A stretch of DNA of 12,161 nt from Clostridia bacterium (lineage in GTDB: Bacteria > Bacillota > Clostridia > Oscillospirales > Acutalibacteraceae): positions 1-12,161 of the forward strand of contig CAADUC010000109.1 of the NCBI GenBank assembly GCA_900752115.1. The letters are read 5' to 3'. This document shows positions 1 to 7,689 of this stretch, piece by piece; the stretch's first letter is position 1; each line of letters starts with the position of its first letter. A model generated the notes under the pieces. That model was given only the letters and a program-made list of their open reading frames with translations, searched no databases and was not told the DNA's origin. The translations under genes and the position numbers were made by a program.

Positions 1-293
1 CAGCGGCAGGGGAATTGGGTCAGGGGCCCACGCACAGCCCGGGGACTCATCCAGCTTTCCAGGTGTGTGCGGAGCTCGCGGATCTCCTCATACACAACGC
101 CAAGCTCTGAGGCATAGGCTTCGAACGGCGGTTTGCCGAGATCCTCGCGCAGGGCCGCGAGCAGCTTTGGCTCAAAGAGCTTCATGGCGTCGGCGAGCCG
201 CTTCAGAGCGGCCCGGCGAAAGCCGGCGGAGAGCGTTACCCCGGAGTCAAAAAAGCGCCGTTGGCGTTCAAGTGCTTCTTCATACCGATTCAT
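1..293 (-). CDS. Class-3 aldehyde dehydrogenase, N-terminal part (gene runs off the left edge)
   Basis: An open frame on the minus strand starts with ATG at 293-291 and stays open for 97 codons to the window edge. A strong AGGAGGA site at 307-301 sits 7 bases upstream of the ATG. The translation starts MNRYEEALERQRRFF and contains LREDLGKPPFEAYASELG near residues 48-65 and LESWMSPRAV followed by PLTQFPCR near the cut. This is the typical N-terminal helical region of class-3 (fatty/aromatic) aldehyde dehydrogenases, which oxidise aldehydes to acids with NAD(P)+ in the cytoplasm. The Rossmann fold, catalytic Cys and Glu lie outside the window, so activity and substrate cannot be judged. The family is recognised from sequence pattern; the exact substrate is unknown. 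The gene is divergent from the MoxR operon and has its own promoter. Confidence 0.9.
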   Translation of the reverse strand, partial: MNRYEEALERQRRFFDSGVTLSAGFRRAALKRLADAMKLFEPKLLAALREDLGKPPFEAYASELGVVYEEIRELRTHLESWMSPRAVRGPLTQFPCR

Positions 294-340
294 CCGTGTA
301 TCCTCCTGTTCCGGCGCGCTTGTTCGCGCCTTCTTCTTCT

Positions 341-369
341 ATTGTAGGCGAGCCAGGGCTGCTTTGCAA
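341..369 (-). promoter_or_regulatory. Sigma-A-type promoter of the aldehyde dehydrogenase gene
   Basis: Read on the minus strand: TTGCAA (369-364), a 17-base spacer, then TACAAT (346-341). Transcription would start near 334, leaving a leader of about 40 bases with the AGGAGGA site. A perfect 10-bp palindrome GGATGCATCC lies just upstream at 386-395. Confidence 0.75.
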
Positions 370-445
370 GGGATTTTTCCGTGCAGGATGCATCCCATAT
401 GAAACACGGAGCGTTTCGGCGGCAGGGAAAAGTTAACGGAATGAG

Positions 446-474
446 TTGAGAGGTAAAGGTGAATTTGGTATAAT
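446..474 (+). promoter_or_regulatory. Sigma-A-type promoter of the MoxR-DUF58-transglutaminase operon
   Basis: TTGAGA (446-451), 17-base spacer, TATAAT (469-474): a perfect -10 with ideal spacing. Transcription would start near 481. It is the only strong promoter seen ahead of the operon and points away from the aldehyde dehydrogenase promoter. Confidence 0.85.
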
Positions 475-483
475 ACCATACAT

Positions 484-611
484 GGGGCTGACGCGCTGTG
501 AGAGGAGGAAGCGCACGGTGCGAAGCGGACGCCTTGGAGGCGGGTCCCCGGAGAGAAAATTGTAACGCTGCACGACAGACCGCATGGCGGCTGATGTTGG
601 AGGAAGTCATT
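484..611 (+). promoter_or_regulatory. Long GC-rich leader of the MoxR operon, possibly folded
   Basis: About 130 bases lie between the predicted transcription start and the MoxR ATG. The first part can fold: GGGG at 484-487 can close with CCCC at 546-549; inside are CGCA/TGCG (512-515 with 519-522) and a stem CGCC-TTGGA-GGCG (530-542) extended by GGA/TCC with a two-base bulge. I do not recognise it as a known riboswitch, and no terminator-like hairpin with a T run precedes the gene. It may simply be an untranslated GC-rich leader. Confidence 0.3.
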
Positions 612-1550
612 ATGCAGGAAATCTCACATCGTATTCTGGATGAGGTAAAAAAGACGGTCATCGGCAAGGACGCCGTTGTCCGCAAGGTATATATGGCGAT
701 TCTGGCGGGAGGGCATATTCTGCTCGAAGATATTCCCGGCGTGGGAAAAACCACTTTGGCACTGGCGTTTGCGGGCGCGATGGATCTGCGTTTTCGCCGC
801 CTTCAGTTCACCCCGGATGTTACGCCTTCGGATATCACCGGTTATTCTGTGCCGGATGCGGCGACGGGAAAGCTGCTGTACCGCCCGGGCGCGGCGGTCT
901 GCAACCTTTTTCTCGGAGACGAGATCAACCGTGCCAGTCCAAAGACGCAGAGCGCCTTGCTGGAGGTAATGGAGGAGGGACAGATCACAGTAGACGGCGT
1001 GACCCGGCGTATTCCGCCTCCGTTTATTGTGATCGCGACGCAGAATCCGGAGGGCTCGGCGGGTACCCAGCCTCTGCCGGAGTCTCAGCTTGACCGGTTT
1101 ATGGTGCGTCTGAGTATGGGGTATCCGAGTCCGGAGGATGAGGAGCATATTCTGATGAGCCGCCAGCCGGGAGCCGCGCCGGAGCTTTCCGCCGATCCCA
1201 TCATTCGCAGTGAGGATTTGCTTCGCATGCAGAAGGAGACGGAGGCGGTCTATCTCTCCCGTGAGATGAGCCGCTATCTGGTCGCTCTGGCCAATGTCAC
1301 ACGCACGAGCGAGGATCTGCGTTTGGGAGCCAGTCCGCGCGCCACGCTGGCGCTTGCCGCTATGAGCAGGGCGGCGGCGTATCTGGAGGGACGCGATTAT
1401 GTGGTTCCGCAGGATACAGTTTCCGTGTTTCTCGATGTGATGACACACCGCGTCAAGCTCAGCGCAAAGGCGCGTATCAGCGGCAAAACGTCTTTTGATG
1501 TGTTGGCTGAGCTTCTGCGCAGTGTGCCGCAGCCCGCTCTGCATCGGTAA
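612..1550 (+). CDS. MoxR-family AAA+ ATPase
   Basis: This 312-residue protein is a MoxR-type AAA+ ATPase, thought to act as a chaperone for partner proteins, often with a VWA or DUF58 partner. Visible motifs: Walker A IPGVGKTT (residues 41-48), Walker B LFLGDEINR (D103, E104), sensor-1 IATQNP (N145), and a C-terminal lid helix region with ASPRATLALA. The length is normal for the family. The ATG at 612 is chosen because GGAGGA (599-604) lies 7 bases before it; a GTG at 498 in the same frame lacks a ribosome site and would add a tail unlike the family. It is first gene of the operon, with only 5 bases before the DUF58 gene, so the two products likely work together. The substrate is not known from sequence. 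Confidence 0.93.
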   Translation: MQEISHRILDEVKKTVIGKDAVVRKVYMAILAGGHILLEDIPGVGKTTLALAFAGAMDLRFRRLQFTPDVTPSDITGYSVPDAATGKLLYRPGAAVCNLFLGDEINRASPKTQSALLEVMEEGQITVDGVTRRIPPPFIVIATQNPEGSAGTQPLPESQLDRFMVRLSMGYPSPEDEEHILMSRQPGAAPELSADPIIRSEDLLRMQKETEAVYLSREMSRYLVALANVTRTSEDLRLGASPRATLALAAMSRAAAYLEGRDYVVPQDTVSVFLDVMTHRVKLSAKARISGKTSFDVLAELLRSVPQPALHR

Positions 1551-1555
1551 CGGTT

Positions 1556-2698
1556 ATGTGGAGCTGGCGCTTGTTTTACCTCGGAGTGCTTTTGGCCGGG
1601 GGATTGTTTTTTGTGTTTTTCCAGGGCTATTTGTCCTTTTTTGTGCTGCTGTTTCTGCTGGCGCTGCCGGTGGTGTCTCTTTTGTGGCTGCTGGCTTCGT
1701 TCCGTCTGACGGAGGTATCCGTTTCGGCTTCCTGTTCGGCGGCGGAGAAGAAAGAACCTTTTGTCTTTGAGGTGCGTGCGAGGAGCAGCCGTGTGCTTCC
1801 GATCCCCTGTCTGCGTGTTTCCCTCACAATTGCCAATGCGCTGGGAGGCGAAACGGAGCAGGAACGGATGGTATTTCCCTTTTTCGGCGGCGAGGTTGTG
1901 ATGGAACAGTCCTGCCGTTCCTCCTGCTGCGGAAAGGTGACATGCTCGGTTCGGCGCGCGCAGGGGCTTGACTTTCTGCGCTTGTTTGCTCTCCCTGTGC
2001 GTGTTTCCCAGCACGCGGATGTTTTTGTGCTGCCATCCCGCAAACCTGCCCCGGCTGTTGTTTCGGAAATTTCGCTGCTGCCCGGTTTTGGGGAGCTGAC
2101 GCTCCCCACGCTTCCGGGAGAGGATTATTCCGAGCTGTTTGATACGCGTCCGTATCGTGAGGGAGATGCCCTGAACCGGATTCACTGGAAACTCTCAGCA
2201 AAGGAACAAACGCTGATTGTGAGGGAGGGCGGCCGCTCCGCGGGCCGATCGCTCCGCTTTTTAATCGAATATGGAGACGAGCTTCGTGAGAATGATTGCG
2301 TCATGGAGGTGTTCTCACGGCTGGCCTTTCTTTTGGCGGAGCGCGGTGTTCCGGCTGAGGTTTGCTGGCTGCGGGGAGAAGAGTTTGCTGCGGAATCCTT
2401 TTCGGATGAAGACAGCGCTTCCCAGCTTTTGGGCCAGCTGCTTTCGCAGAAGCCCTCCGGCGGGATTTCGGCTCTTGAGCAGCTTCGGGGTCAGGAGCGC
2501 TGGAAGTGTGCGCATCTTGTCTGCATCACGCCGTTCTTTTCCCCGGAGAATTTGTCCGGCCTGCTTGAGGAGAAGACGGCCGAGCGCTTTACGGTGCTGC
2601 TCTGCGGCGCACAGACGCCCGGAGAGACAGAGGGCGGCGTGGTGATTCCTGTCCTGCCGGAGCGTGTGGAGGCCTGTCTGGCGGAGGTGGAGCTGTAA
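1556..2698 (+). CDS. DUF58 membrane-anchored protein
   Basis: A 380-residue protein with two hydrophobic N-terminal segments (about residues 6-23 and 26-48), followed by a soluble region. The DUF58 hallmark is present at residues 196-216: DTRPYREGD, then RIHWKLSAK. The C-terminal part after about 225 would correspond to the VWA-like half seen in this family. DUF58 proteins usually pair with MoxR ATPases, as here. No strong ribosome site precedes the ATG; with 5 bases between the genes, translation is probably coupled to MoxR. Cysteines cluster at residues 120-130 (C120, C124, C125, C130), which is somewhat unusual for an exported-side domain. Biochemical function is unknown; an envelope role is inferred from the operon. 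Confidence 0.9.
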   Translation: MWSWRLFYLGVLLAGGLFFVFFQGYLSFFVLLFLLALPVVSLLWLLASFRLTEVSVSASCSAAEKKEPFVFEVRARSSRVLPIPCLRVSLTIANALGGETEQERMVFPFFGGEVVMEQSCRSSCCGKVTCSVRRAQGLDFLRLFALPVRVSQHADVFVLPSRKPAPAVVSEISLLPGFGELTLPTLPGEDYSELFDTRPYREGDALNRIHWKLSAKEQTLIVREGGRSAGRSLRFLIEYGDELRENDCVMEVFSRLAFLLAERGVPAEVCWLRGEEFAAESFSDEDSASQLLGQLLSQKPSGGISALEQLRGQERWKCAHLVCITPFFSPENLSGLLEEKTAERFTVLLCGAQTPGETEGGVVIPVLPERVEACLAEVEL

Positions 2699-2701
2699 GC
2701 A

Positions 2702-5161
2702 ATGAAACAAACGAAGAAAAAGGAAGTACAGTCCGCCCTGTTTCTGCGGCAGCCGGAGTTTCACACGGGAAAAGCCGGAGAGGCAGGAATTGCGATTGCG
2801 GGTTTGCTGTTCCTGATGGGATTGTTCGGTACGATTTGGGGATTTTCCAGCTGCTTTGCTTTGCCGGTTTCTCTGCCGGTGCTGGCGGGTTGGGCTGCGA
2901 TACTGTGTCTTCTTTTGACACTGGGACACCGTCTGCATTTTGCGGATATTCTTCTGTTTGTGCTTTCCGCCGCGTTATGTCTGTTTTTATGGCGCTTTCA
3001 GGCAGAGATTGTCCAGGGGTTTCTGCTCACCGTCAACTGTATCACGAAGGCCTATAGCGAGAATTCGCCGTTTGAGTTTCCTACGTTTCTCACGGAGGAA
3101 TTGAACGCTTCGGAAGAGATGCGCTGCGCCACAATGTTTGTGGGGGCCTGCGCGGTTCCGGTGGCCGGAGCGCTCTCGTGGGCGGTGATTCGGCGCAAGA
3201 GCTTTTTTCTCTCTTTTCTTTTTACCTTTCCTTTTGTTTTTTCGGCTCTTCTTTTTACCATCACGCCGGCTCCCGGAGCCGTGGCGTTTCTTTTGCTGTT
3301 TTGGTCTTCCATGGCCTTTTTCTCTCCCAAAGTGCGCAAGCGGGTGGGACAAAGCAGGTTTTCGCGCGGCAGTTACCGGTTGCCGGGAGCATCGCTGCTG
3401 CCTCTTGTGCTCACGGCAAGCGTAATTTTTTCTCTCAGCCTGGCGGTTTCGCCTGAAACCTACCGACGTCCGGAGAGTGTGGATGACTTCCGTGTTTCGC
3501 TCGAAACGGCGGCAAAAGAATTCTCCCAGAGGGCGTCCGGCGCGTTTCGCTTTTCCGGCAGCCGGGATCAGGCAGCGCTTGAGAGCGTGAGTCCTCGCTT
3601 TTCAGGGCAGAACGTCCTGATGGTGCAAAGCAGCCGTGCGGCGGAGCTTCGTCTGCGCGGTTTTACCGGCGCGGTATATAACGGTACAAGCTGGCAGCAG
3701 CTGCCGGAGACGTCGTATGCCGGGCTGGAAGCAGAGCTGGACGATGTGTTTCCGCTGAATTTGTCAGGGTATCTTGCAAAGGATTTTTCGCCGGAGCTTA
3801 CCGTGACGATCCGTAACGTGGGCGGGGATAAGCGGATTGTCTATACCCCGTATTTCCTCACTACAGACGCGTCTGCGCTTTCCGGGGTTACTCCCGTCCA
3901 CGATGCGTTTCTTCGCGGCGATTTCTTTTCCGTTCCCACGGAATACAGCCTGACATGCCTGGATCCGGATCGAATCCCCATGCCGGGACATCGCGGCATT
4001 GCGTCGGAGCTGTATCTGGAGAAAGCGGAGTGGGGGGACGATTTCCATATTACCGTTGAAGACACCCTGTATTATCTCTATTCCGGCGACGGTTCACAGG
4101 GCTCTCAGGAGATGGTGAAGGAATACTATCTTTCTCCTCTGGAGGAAACGATGCTGGATTCTCTTCCGGAACCGATTCGTACCTGGATGGAGCAGGAAAC
4201 GGCGTACTCGGCCTTTGTGTACGACAATTATCTTGACGTGCCGGAAGAGCTTCGCCGGCGGCTGCTTGAGGCCTACAGTACAGGAGAGCAGTTTACCTTC
4301 ACAGACTTGATTCGCTGGGTGGAGGATACCGTGAGCCAGAGCGGCGCCTATACGCTTTCGGCGCCGCGTACGCCTGACGGAGAGGACTTTGTGGAGTATT
4401 TTCTGTTCGAAAGCCATGAAGGCTACTGTGTGCATTTTGCGAGCTCGGCTGTGATGATGCTGCGCTCGTTCGGTATTCCGGCGCGTTATGTGGAGGGCTT
4501 CGTGGTGTCCGCAGAAGAACTCGCGGATGCCGGGCCGGATGGTTGGGTGAGTGTCCCGGACACCCGTTCCCATGCCTGGGCGGAGGCGTATTGCCCCGGC
4601 CTTGGATGGGTGCCCGTGGAGGCGACTCCCGGAAGCGGAATCGAACAGATTCTTGAACCTGAGGAGAGCGAGGCCGTTTCCTCTGAGCCGGAATCAAAGC
4701 CTGAGTCCGAGCCGGAGGAATCGCACGAGAGCGTGTCCTCTCAGCCTGCTGTTTCCTCGCATCCTGCAAGCTCTGCGCCCGTGTCCCGCGTGGAGGAGAG
4801 CGCTCATGGATCGGCTGCCGTCTGGCGTGTACTGCTGGTCATTGCCTGTGTTGTGTTGGCTTTCGGTTTTGTCATCCTCTTTTTCGTACTGCGCCGATCT
4901 CTGCGGGAAAAGCGGTTTCGGCAGCTGCCGCCGAGCCGTGCCGTCACCTTGATGTACCGGCGTGCCTTGTACGCGGTTCGCTTTGGCGCTGTGATGGATC
5001 CCCGGCTGCGCCAGCTTGCGGAAAAGGCGAAGTTCAGCCGCAGCGGTGTTACGGAGGAAGAGCGCAGGGAGGCGAAGGCCTTGTTGACTGCATTTTTCCA
5101 GTCAACCGTTCGTGACCTGCCCTTGTGGAAACGCATTCTCTTCTTCCTGTGCACGTTCTGA
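2702..5161 (+). CDS. Membrane-anchored transglutaminase-like protein (TgpA-type)
   Basis: An 819-residue protein with several hydrophobic segments in residues 28-250, a large exported domain, a transglutaminase core, a Ser/Glu/Pro-rich linker (about 653-700), one further membrane segment (about 709-731) and a basic cytoplasmic tail. Core residues are visible: Cys576 in GYCVHFASS, His624 in HAWAEAY, and Glu640 in VPVEATPG, where the classic triad has Asp. I recall Glu in this place in other Firmicute homologues, so it need not mean inactivity. The family includes cysteine proteases and cross-linking enzymes; the substrate here is unknown. The ATG lies 3 bases after the DUF58 stop, with AGGTGG 11 bases upstream inside that gene. 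Third and last gene of the operon. Confidence 0.92.
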   Translation: MKQTKKKEVQSALFLRQPEFHTGKAGEAGIAIAGLLFLMGLFGTIWGFSSCFALPVSLPVLAGWAAILCLLLTLGHRLHFADILLFVLSAALCLFLWRFQAEIVQGFLLTVNCITKAYSENSPFEFPTFLTEELNASEEMRCATMFVGACAVPVAGALSWAVIRRKSFFLSFLFTFPFVFSALLFTITPAPGAVAFLLLFWSSMAFFSPKVRKRVGQSRFSRGSYRLPGASLLPLVLTASVIFSLSLAVSPETYRRPESVDDFRVSLETAAKEFSQRASGAFRFSGSRDQAALESVSPRFSGQNVLMVQSSRAAELRLRGFTGAVYNGTSWQQLPETSYAGLEAELDDVFPLNLSGYLAKDFSPELTVTIRNVGGDKRIVYTPYFLTTDASALSGVTPVHDAFLRGDFFSVPTEYSLTCLDPDRIPMPGHRGIASELYLEKAEWGDDFHITVEDTLYYLYSGDGSQGSQEMVKEYYLSPLEETMLDSLPEPIRTWMEQETAYSAFVYDNYLDVPEELRRRLLEAYSTGEQFTFTDLIRWVEDTVSQSGAYTLSAPRTPDGEDFVEYFLFESHEGYCVHFASSAVMMLRSFGIPARYVEGFVVSAEELADAGPDGWVSVPDTRSHAWAEAYCPGLGWVPVEATPGSGIEQILEPEESEAVSSEPESKPESEPEESHESVSSQPAVSSHPASSAPVSRVEESAHGSAAVWRVLLVIACVVLAFGFVILFFVLRRSLREKRFRQLPPSRAVTLMYRRALYAVRFGAVMDPRLRQLAEKAKFSRSGVTEEERREAKALLTAFFQSTVRDLPLWKRILFFLCTF

Positions 5162-5526
5162 TTCCGGAACCCGACGGGAAGGAGAGATTCTCCGGCAGAG
5201 AAAGTACGGCGCGCGTTTCAGCCGGAATGCAGCAAAGGAGAACCGCATCCTTTTCCCGAAAAACGGCGTGGCTTTGATCTCAGGCAGCAGTGCTTGAACA
5301 GGTATGTAGTTCTGTTCCTTCATGAAAAGCCCCCCTGATGCAGTTTGTTTGATATGTTTCCTTTATGGTTAACGGTGCTTGCTTCACTGTCTCTCATAGA
5401 GGGAACCTATCACATTTCCTGCATCAGGGGGGCTTTGGTTACTGTCTGTTTTTGCTGCAGTGGTTTATTGCCCTCAGAAGCTCCGGCATTTTTACTCTTC
5501 AGGCGGATGGCATCGAAAACATTCGA
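5162..5526. other. Convergent intergenic gap between the transglutaminase and ABC-permease genes
   Basis: No convincing gene is present. The left part (5162-5325) has a weak 5-bp hairpin GGAGA-GAT-TCTCC (5181-5193) without a T run and a distant ATTCCGG/CCGGAAT pair (5161-5167 with 5222-5228). The middle is filled by the long palindrome at 5326-5436. The remaining 90 bases up to the permease stop codon show nothing I recognise. Confidence 0.6.
5326..5436. repeat. 111-bp imperfect palindrome with perfect 18-bp ends; possible bidirectional terminator or small palindromic element
   Basis: The left end AAAGCCCCCCTGATGCAG (5326-5343) is the exact reverse complement of 5419-5436. After a weakly paired 7-base stretch, a second stem forms between 5351-5367 and 5395-5411, with mainly Watson-Crick and G-U pairs, around a 27-base loop (5368-5394). 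It lies between two convergent operons, and each outer arm is followed by only a short T run (TTT on plus, TTTT on minus), so a bidirectional terminator is plausible. The large interior is unusual for a simple terminator and fits a MITE-like element or a structured RNA. No target-site duplication was found. Confidence 0.8.
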
Positions 5527-6294
5527 TCAGCCGCTGGTCGCGGTGGAGGGCTGCGGGTTGCGCATCAGAGCAGCCCGATGCGCGGGGATCCATGCCAGCA
5601 GGGCAAAGAGGACGGCTGCGGCGAAGAAAACGAGCGTCAGATTTCCCGGCACACGGAAAAACAGAAGGAACGCGTTCAAAAGCTCTTCAATCAGAGGGTG
5701 CGGGAGAACAAGGATCAGCGAAGGAATTCCTGCAAACAGCGTAATGGGGATAAAAATGGCCAAAACGACGCGCAGCCACTTCGGAACGACATAAAAGATG
5801 ACGCCGAGGAAGTAACCCGCATAGGCCAGAGCAAGTGAGCCTGCGATCTGTACCAGCGCCCCTTGTACGACGAAGCCCGGGTTTGAGAACGAGGAGGCGA
5901 CGTTTTCCCACTGTCCATAAATCAGAAAGAACAATGTCGGCGCGTTGAAGAACTGATTGGCGATAAAGCTGATGAGAAGCTCCACCGGCACGAGAACCAC
6001 GCACAGTGTCAGCAGGCTTGTGAGCGAGGCGAGGAAAATACCCCGCCGCGTAATACCGGTTGCCATCGAGAGATGGAAGCTTTCCTTCCACATGCAGCAG
6101 CCGAGTACGAAGCAGTAAATCATGGACGAGGATTCCTGGGCGTTGCTGTAGATCGGTTCGCCCGGTTCTGCTGCGGCGGCGATCGCGCTGAAGAGGATTT
6201 GTACCAACAGGACGATCGAAACCATAATCCCCGCCGATTTCCCCATGTAGGTCAATTGGTACCGAAACGGTCCTTTCCAGACAGAATTTGACAT
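5527..6294 (-). CDS. ABC transporter membrane protein (permease)
   Basis: A 255-residue, highly hydrophobic protein with about six membrane-spanning stretches, for example MVSIVLLVQILFSAIAAAA near the N-terminus and LVFFAAAVLFALLAWIP near the C-terminus. It follows the ATPase gene by 22 bases in the same orientation and is the likely membrane half of that transporter. The start is placed at 6294: AAAGG at 6308-6304 lies 9 bases before it, whereas the upstream in-frame ATG at 6303 touches the ribosome site. The family is not recognised in detail; YtrA-linked ABC systems are often tied to cell-envelope stress, but the transported compound cannot be told. It ends shortly before the convergent palindrome. 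Confidence 0.8.
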   Translation of the reverse strand: MSNSVWKGPFRYQLTYMGKSAGIMVSIVLLVQILFSAIAAAAEPGEPIYSNAQESSSMIYCFVLGCCMWKESFHLSMATGITRRGIFLASLTSLLTLCVVLVPVELLISFIANQFFNAPTLFFLIYGQWENVASSFSNPGFVVQGALVQIAGSLALAYAGYFLGVIFYVVPKWLRVVLAIFIPITLFAGIPSLILVLPHPLIEELLNAFLLFFRVPGNLTLVFFAAAVLFALLAWIPAHRAALMRNPQPSTATSG

Positions 6295-6316
6295 GCTTAT
6301 CATCCTTTCCGCGGCT

Positions 6317-7207
6317 TCAGTCGTTTGTCAGCTGGATGAACAGCTGCTGCAGGTCGAGTTTGCCGATTTCGACCCCTTCCGGGGGATGTTCCTGTCCCGG
6401 AGAGCCCTGCACGTAAGCTGTCTTGAGGCCACCGAGGCTTTGCGTTCCAAACAGCTTTTTTCCGGCGGTGAACGCGTCCACGGCGCCTGCCGGGCCGCTC
6501 ACGGCGTATCCTCGCGCGAGCGTTTCTTCCACCGGTTCGTTCAGCATCAGCTTGCCCTTGTTGATGACGATAATGTGGTCCAGCAGACTTGCGCACTCCT
6601 CAATCAGGTGCGTCGAGATCACAACGCAGCGCGGATTGTTCCCGAAATCCTCCATCAGCTCACGGTAGAACAGGTCGCGGTGATTGGCGTCGAGACCCAG
6701 CACCGGTTCGTCATAGAACGTGAACGGGGCTTGTGAGGCCATTGCGACAATCAGCTTGAAAATTGTGCCGTAGCCGGTTGAAAGAGTGTGTATTTTCGCT
6801 TTCAGAGAGAGTTCAAATTTTTCACACAGGCGCATTGCCTGTTCCAGGTCAAAACCGGGACGGCAGCGAGAGTACCACAGAAGGCCCTGCTTTACGCGCA
6901 GCGTAGGGAAGAGGTTGCCGTCGCTCATACAGACGATCTGCTGCAGGGCGTTTGCGTTTTCCCATACGGACTTTCCGTCGAGAAGGACGTCGCCTTCCGT
7001 CGCGTGCCGCCAGCCCGCCGTCAGGCTCAGAAGCGTGCTCTTTCCCGCGCCGTTCCGGCCAAGCAACCCGTAAATGTGGCCTGGTTTAAGGGAAAGTGAT
7101 ACATGATCGAGGGCGGTCACGTCGCCGAACCGCATCGTGACGTTCTCGTATGTCAGCTTACTCGCCGGGGTGTTTACAATGGGGGCGGCGTCAATCCTGC
7201 TGCTCAT
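6317..7207 (-). CDS. ABC transporter ATP-binding protein (YtrB-like)
   Basis: This 296-residue protein carries the full ABC nucleotide-binding domain: Walker A GRNGAGKST (residues 50-58), Walker B FTFYDEP (D166, E167), D-loop GLDANHRD and H-loop His200 in ISTHL. The signature is LSTGYG (142-147) instead of LSGGQ, a variant I associate with this type of GntR-linked ATPase. About 80 C-terminal residues after the ATPase core form an extra domain without recognised motifs. The ATG has GAGGAG 7 bases upstream and overlaps the end of the GntR gene by 17 bases, so translation is probably coupled. It should power the permease encoded next. Confidence 0.93.
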   Translation of the reverse strand: MSSRIDAAPIVNTPASKLTYENVTMRFGDVTALDHVSLSLKPGHIYGLLGRNGAGKSTLLSLTAGWRHATEGDVLLDGKSVWENANALQQIVCMSDGNLFPTLRVKQGLLWYSRCRPGFDLEQAMRLCEKFELSLKAKIHTLSTGYGTIFKLIVAMASQAPFTFYDEPVLGLDANHRDLFYRELMEDFGNNPRCVVISTHLIEECASLLDHIIVINKGKLMLNEPVEETLARGYAVSGPAGAVDAFTAGKKLFGTQSLGGLKTAYVQGSPGQEHPPEGVEIGKLDLQQLFIQLTND

Positions 7208-7568
7208 GGTTGTTCTCCTCTCCGCTCAGCATGGCGGCCAGTTCCCGGCGTGAGATGCCGAGCTTTCCCGCCTCTTCCAGAAGTGATACAATGTAGCGGT
7301 TGTAGAATTCCTGCTTTCTCTTTTCCATAATCTTCTTCTTTGCTCCTCGGGCCACAAACATGCCGAGGCCCCGTTTTTTGTAGACTGTTCCCGCGTCGAC
7401 GAGGAGATTAATCCCCTTGAGCGCCGTAGCCGGGTTCATCTTGTATGTGACGGAAATTTCTGTAGTGGACGGAATCTGCGTTTCTTCCGGGAAAGCCTCC
7501 GTCAGAATGGCGTCCTCAATCTGCTCTGCAATCTGCAGATAAATAGGCTTCTCCCCGTCAAAATTCAT
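7191..7568 (-). CDS. GntR-family transcriptional regulator, YtrA type
   Basis: A 125-residue regulator starting MNFDGEKPIYLQIAEQIED, with a winged helix-turn-helix of the GntR family (IPSTTEISVTYKMNPATA near residues 33-50, then a wing with KKRGLGMFV) and only a short C-terminal helical part of about 50 residues. This small size is typical of the YtrA subfamily, which regulates the ABC transporter genes it is co-transcribed with. GGGAGG lies 7 bases upstream of the ATG. It is the first gene of a three-gene cassette. A palindrome just downstream of the promoter is a likely binding site, so autorepression is inferred; the ligand is unknown. Confidence 0.92.
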   Translation of the reverse strand: MNFDGEKPIYLQIAEQIEDAILTEAFPEETQIPSTTEISVTYKMNPATALKGINLLVDAGTVYKKRGLGMFVARGAKKKIMEKRKQEFYNRYIVSLLEEAGKLGISRRELAAMLSGEENNHEQQD

Positions 7569-7619
7569 GGATCGGCCTCCCTTCCTTTGCCGTGCACTGG
7601 CTGGTTGGTTTGTTACTTT

Positions 7620-7641
7620 GTTAATTACTCATGTAACTAAC
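7620..7641. promoter_or_regulatory. Probable operator of the GntR/ABC cassette
   Basis: A 22-bp inverted repeat: arms GTTAATTAC (7620-7628) and GTAACTAAC (7633-7641) around TCAT, with one mismatch between arms. It sits directly downstream of the -10 box and predicted start, where a bound repressor would block transcription. Assignment to the cassette's own GntR protein is inference from position. Confidence 0.7.
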
Positions 7642-7650
7642 TGCAAGACC

Positions 7651-7679
7651 AGAATACTGCAGATCGAGTCTTTTGTCAA
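7651..7679 (-). promoter_or_regulatory. Sigma-A-type promoter of the GntR-ABC cassette
   Basis: On the minus strand TTGACA (7679-7674), 17-base spacer, TATTCT (7656-7651). The consensus -35 and ideal spacing make this a strong promoter. Transcription would start near 7644, at the edge of the operator. Confidence 0.88.
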
Positions 7680-7689
7680 GGGGGAAAAT

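Noticed and set aside
484..549. Known riboswitch or 4.5S/tmRNA-like RNA in the MoxR leader
   Set aside because: None of the conserved core sequences of riboswitch classes, SRP RNA or tmRNA that I know is present.
498..611. Longer MoxR protein starting at GTG 498
   Set aside because: No ribosome site before the GTG, the added 38 residues do not look like the family, and the ATG at 612 has an ideal site.
624..1544. 306-residue open frame antisense to the MoxR gene
   Set aside because: Arg/His/Gln-rich composition typical of a reverse-frame shadow in GC-rich DNA; the opposite strand encodes a clear AAA+ ATPase.
5102..5323. 73-residue minus-strand frame overlapping the transglutaminase gene end
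   Set aside because: Starts next to the G-rich palindrome arm rather than a real ribosome site, overlaps the other gene by 60 bases and resembles no family I know.
5345..5838. Plus-strand frames antisense to the ABC permease
   Set aside because: Start inside the palindrome without a ribosome site; the other strand encodes a convincing membrane protein.
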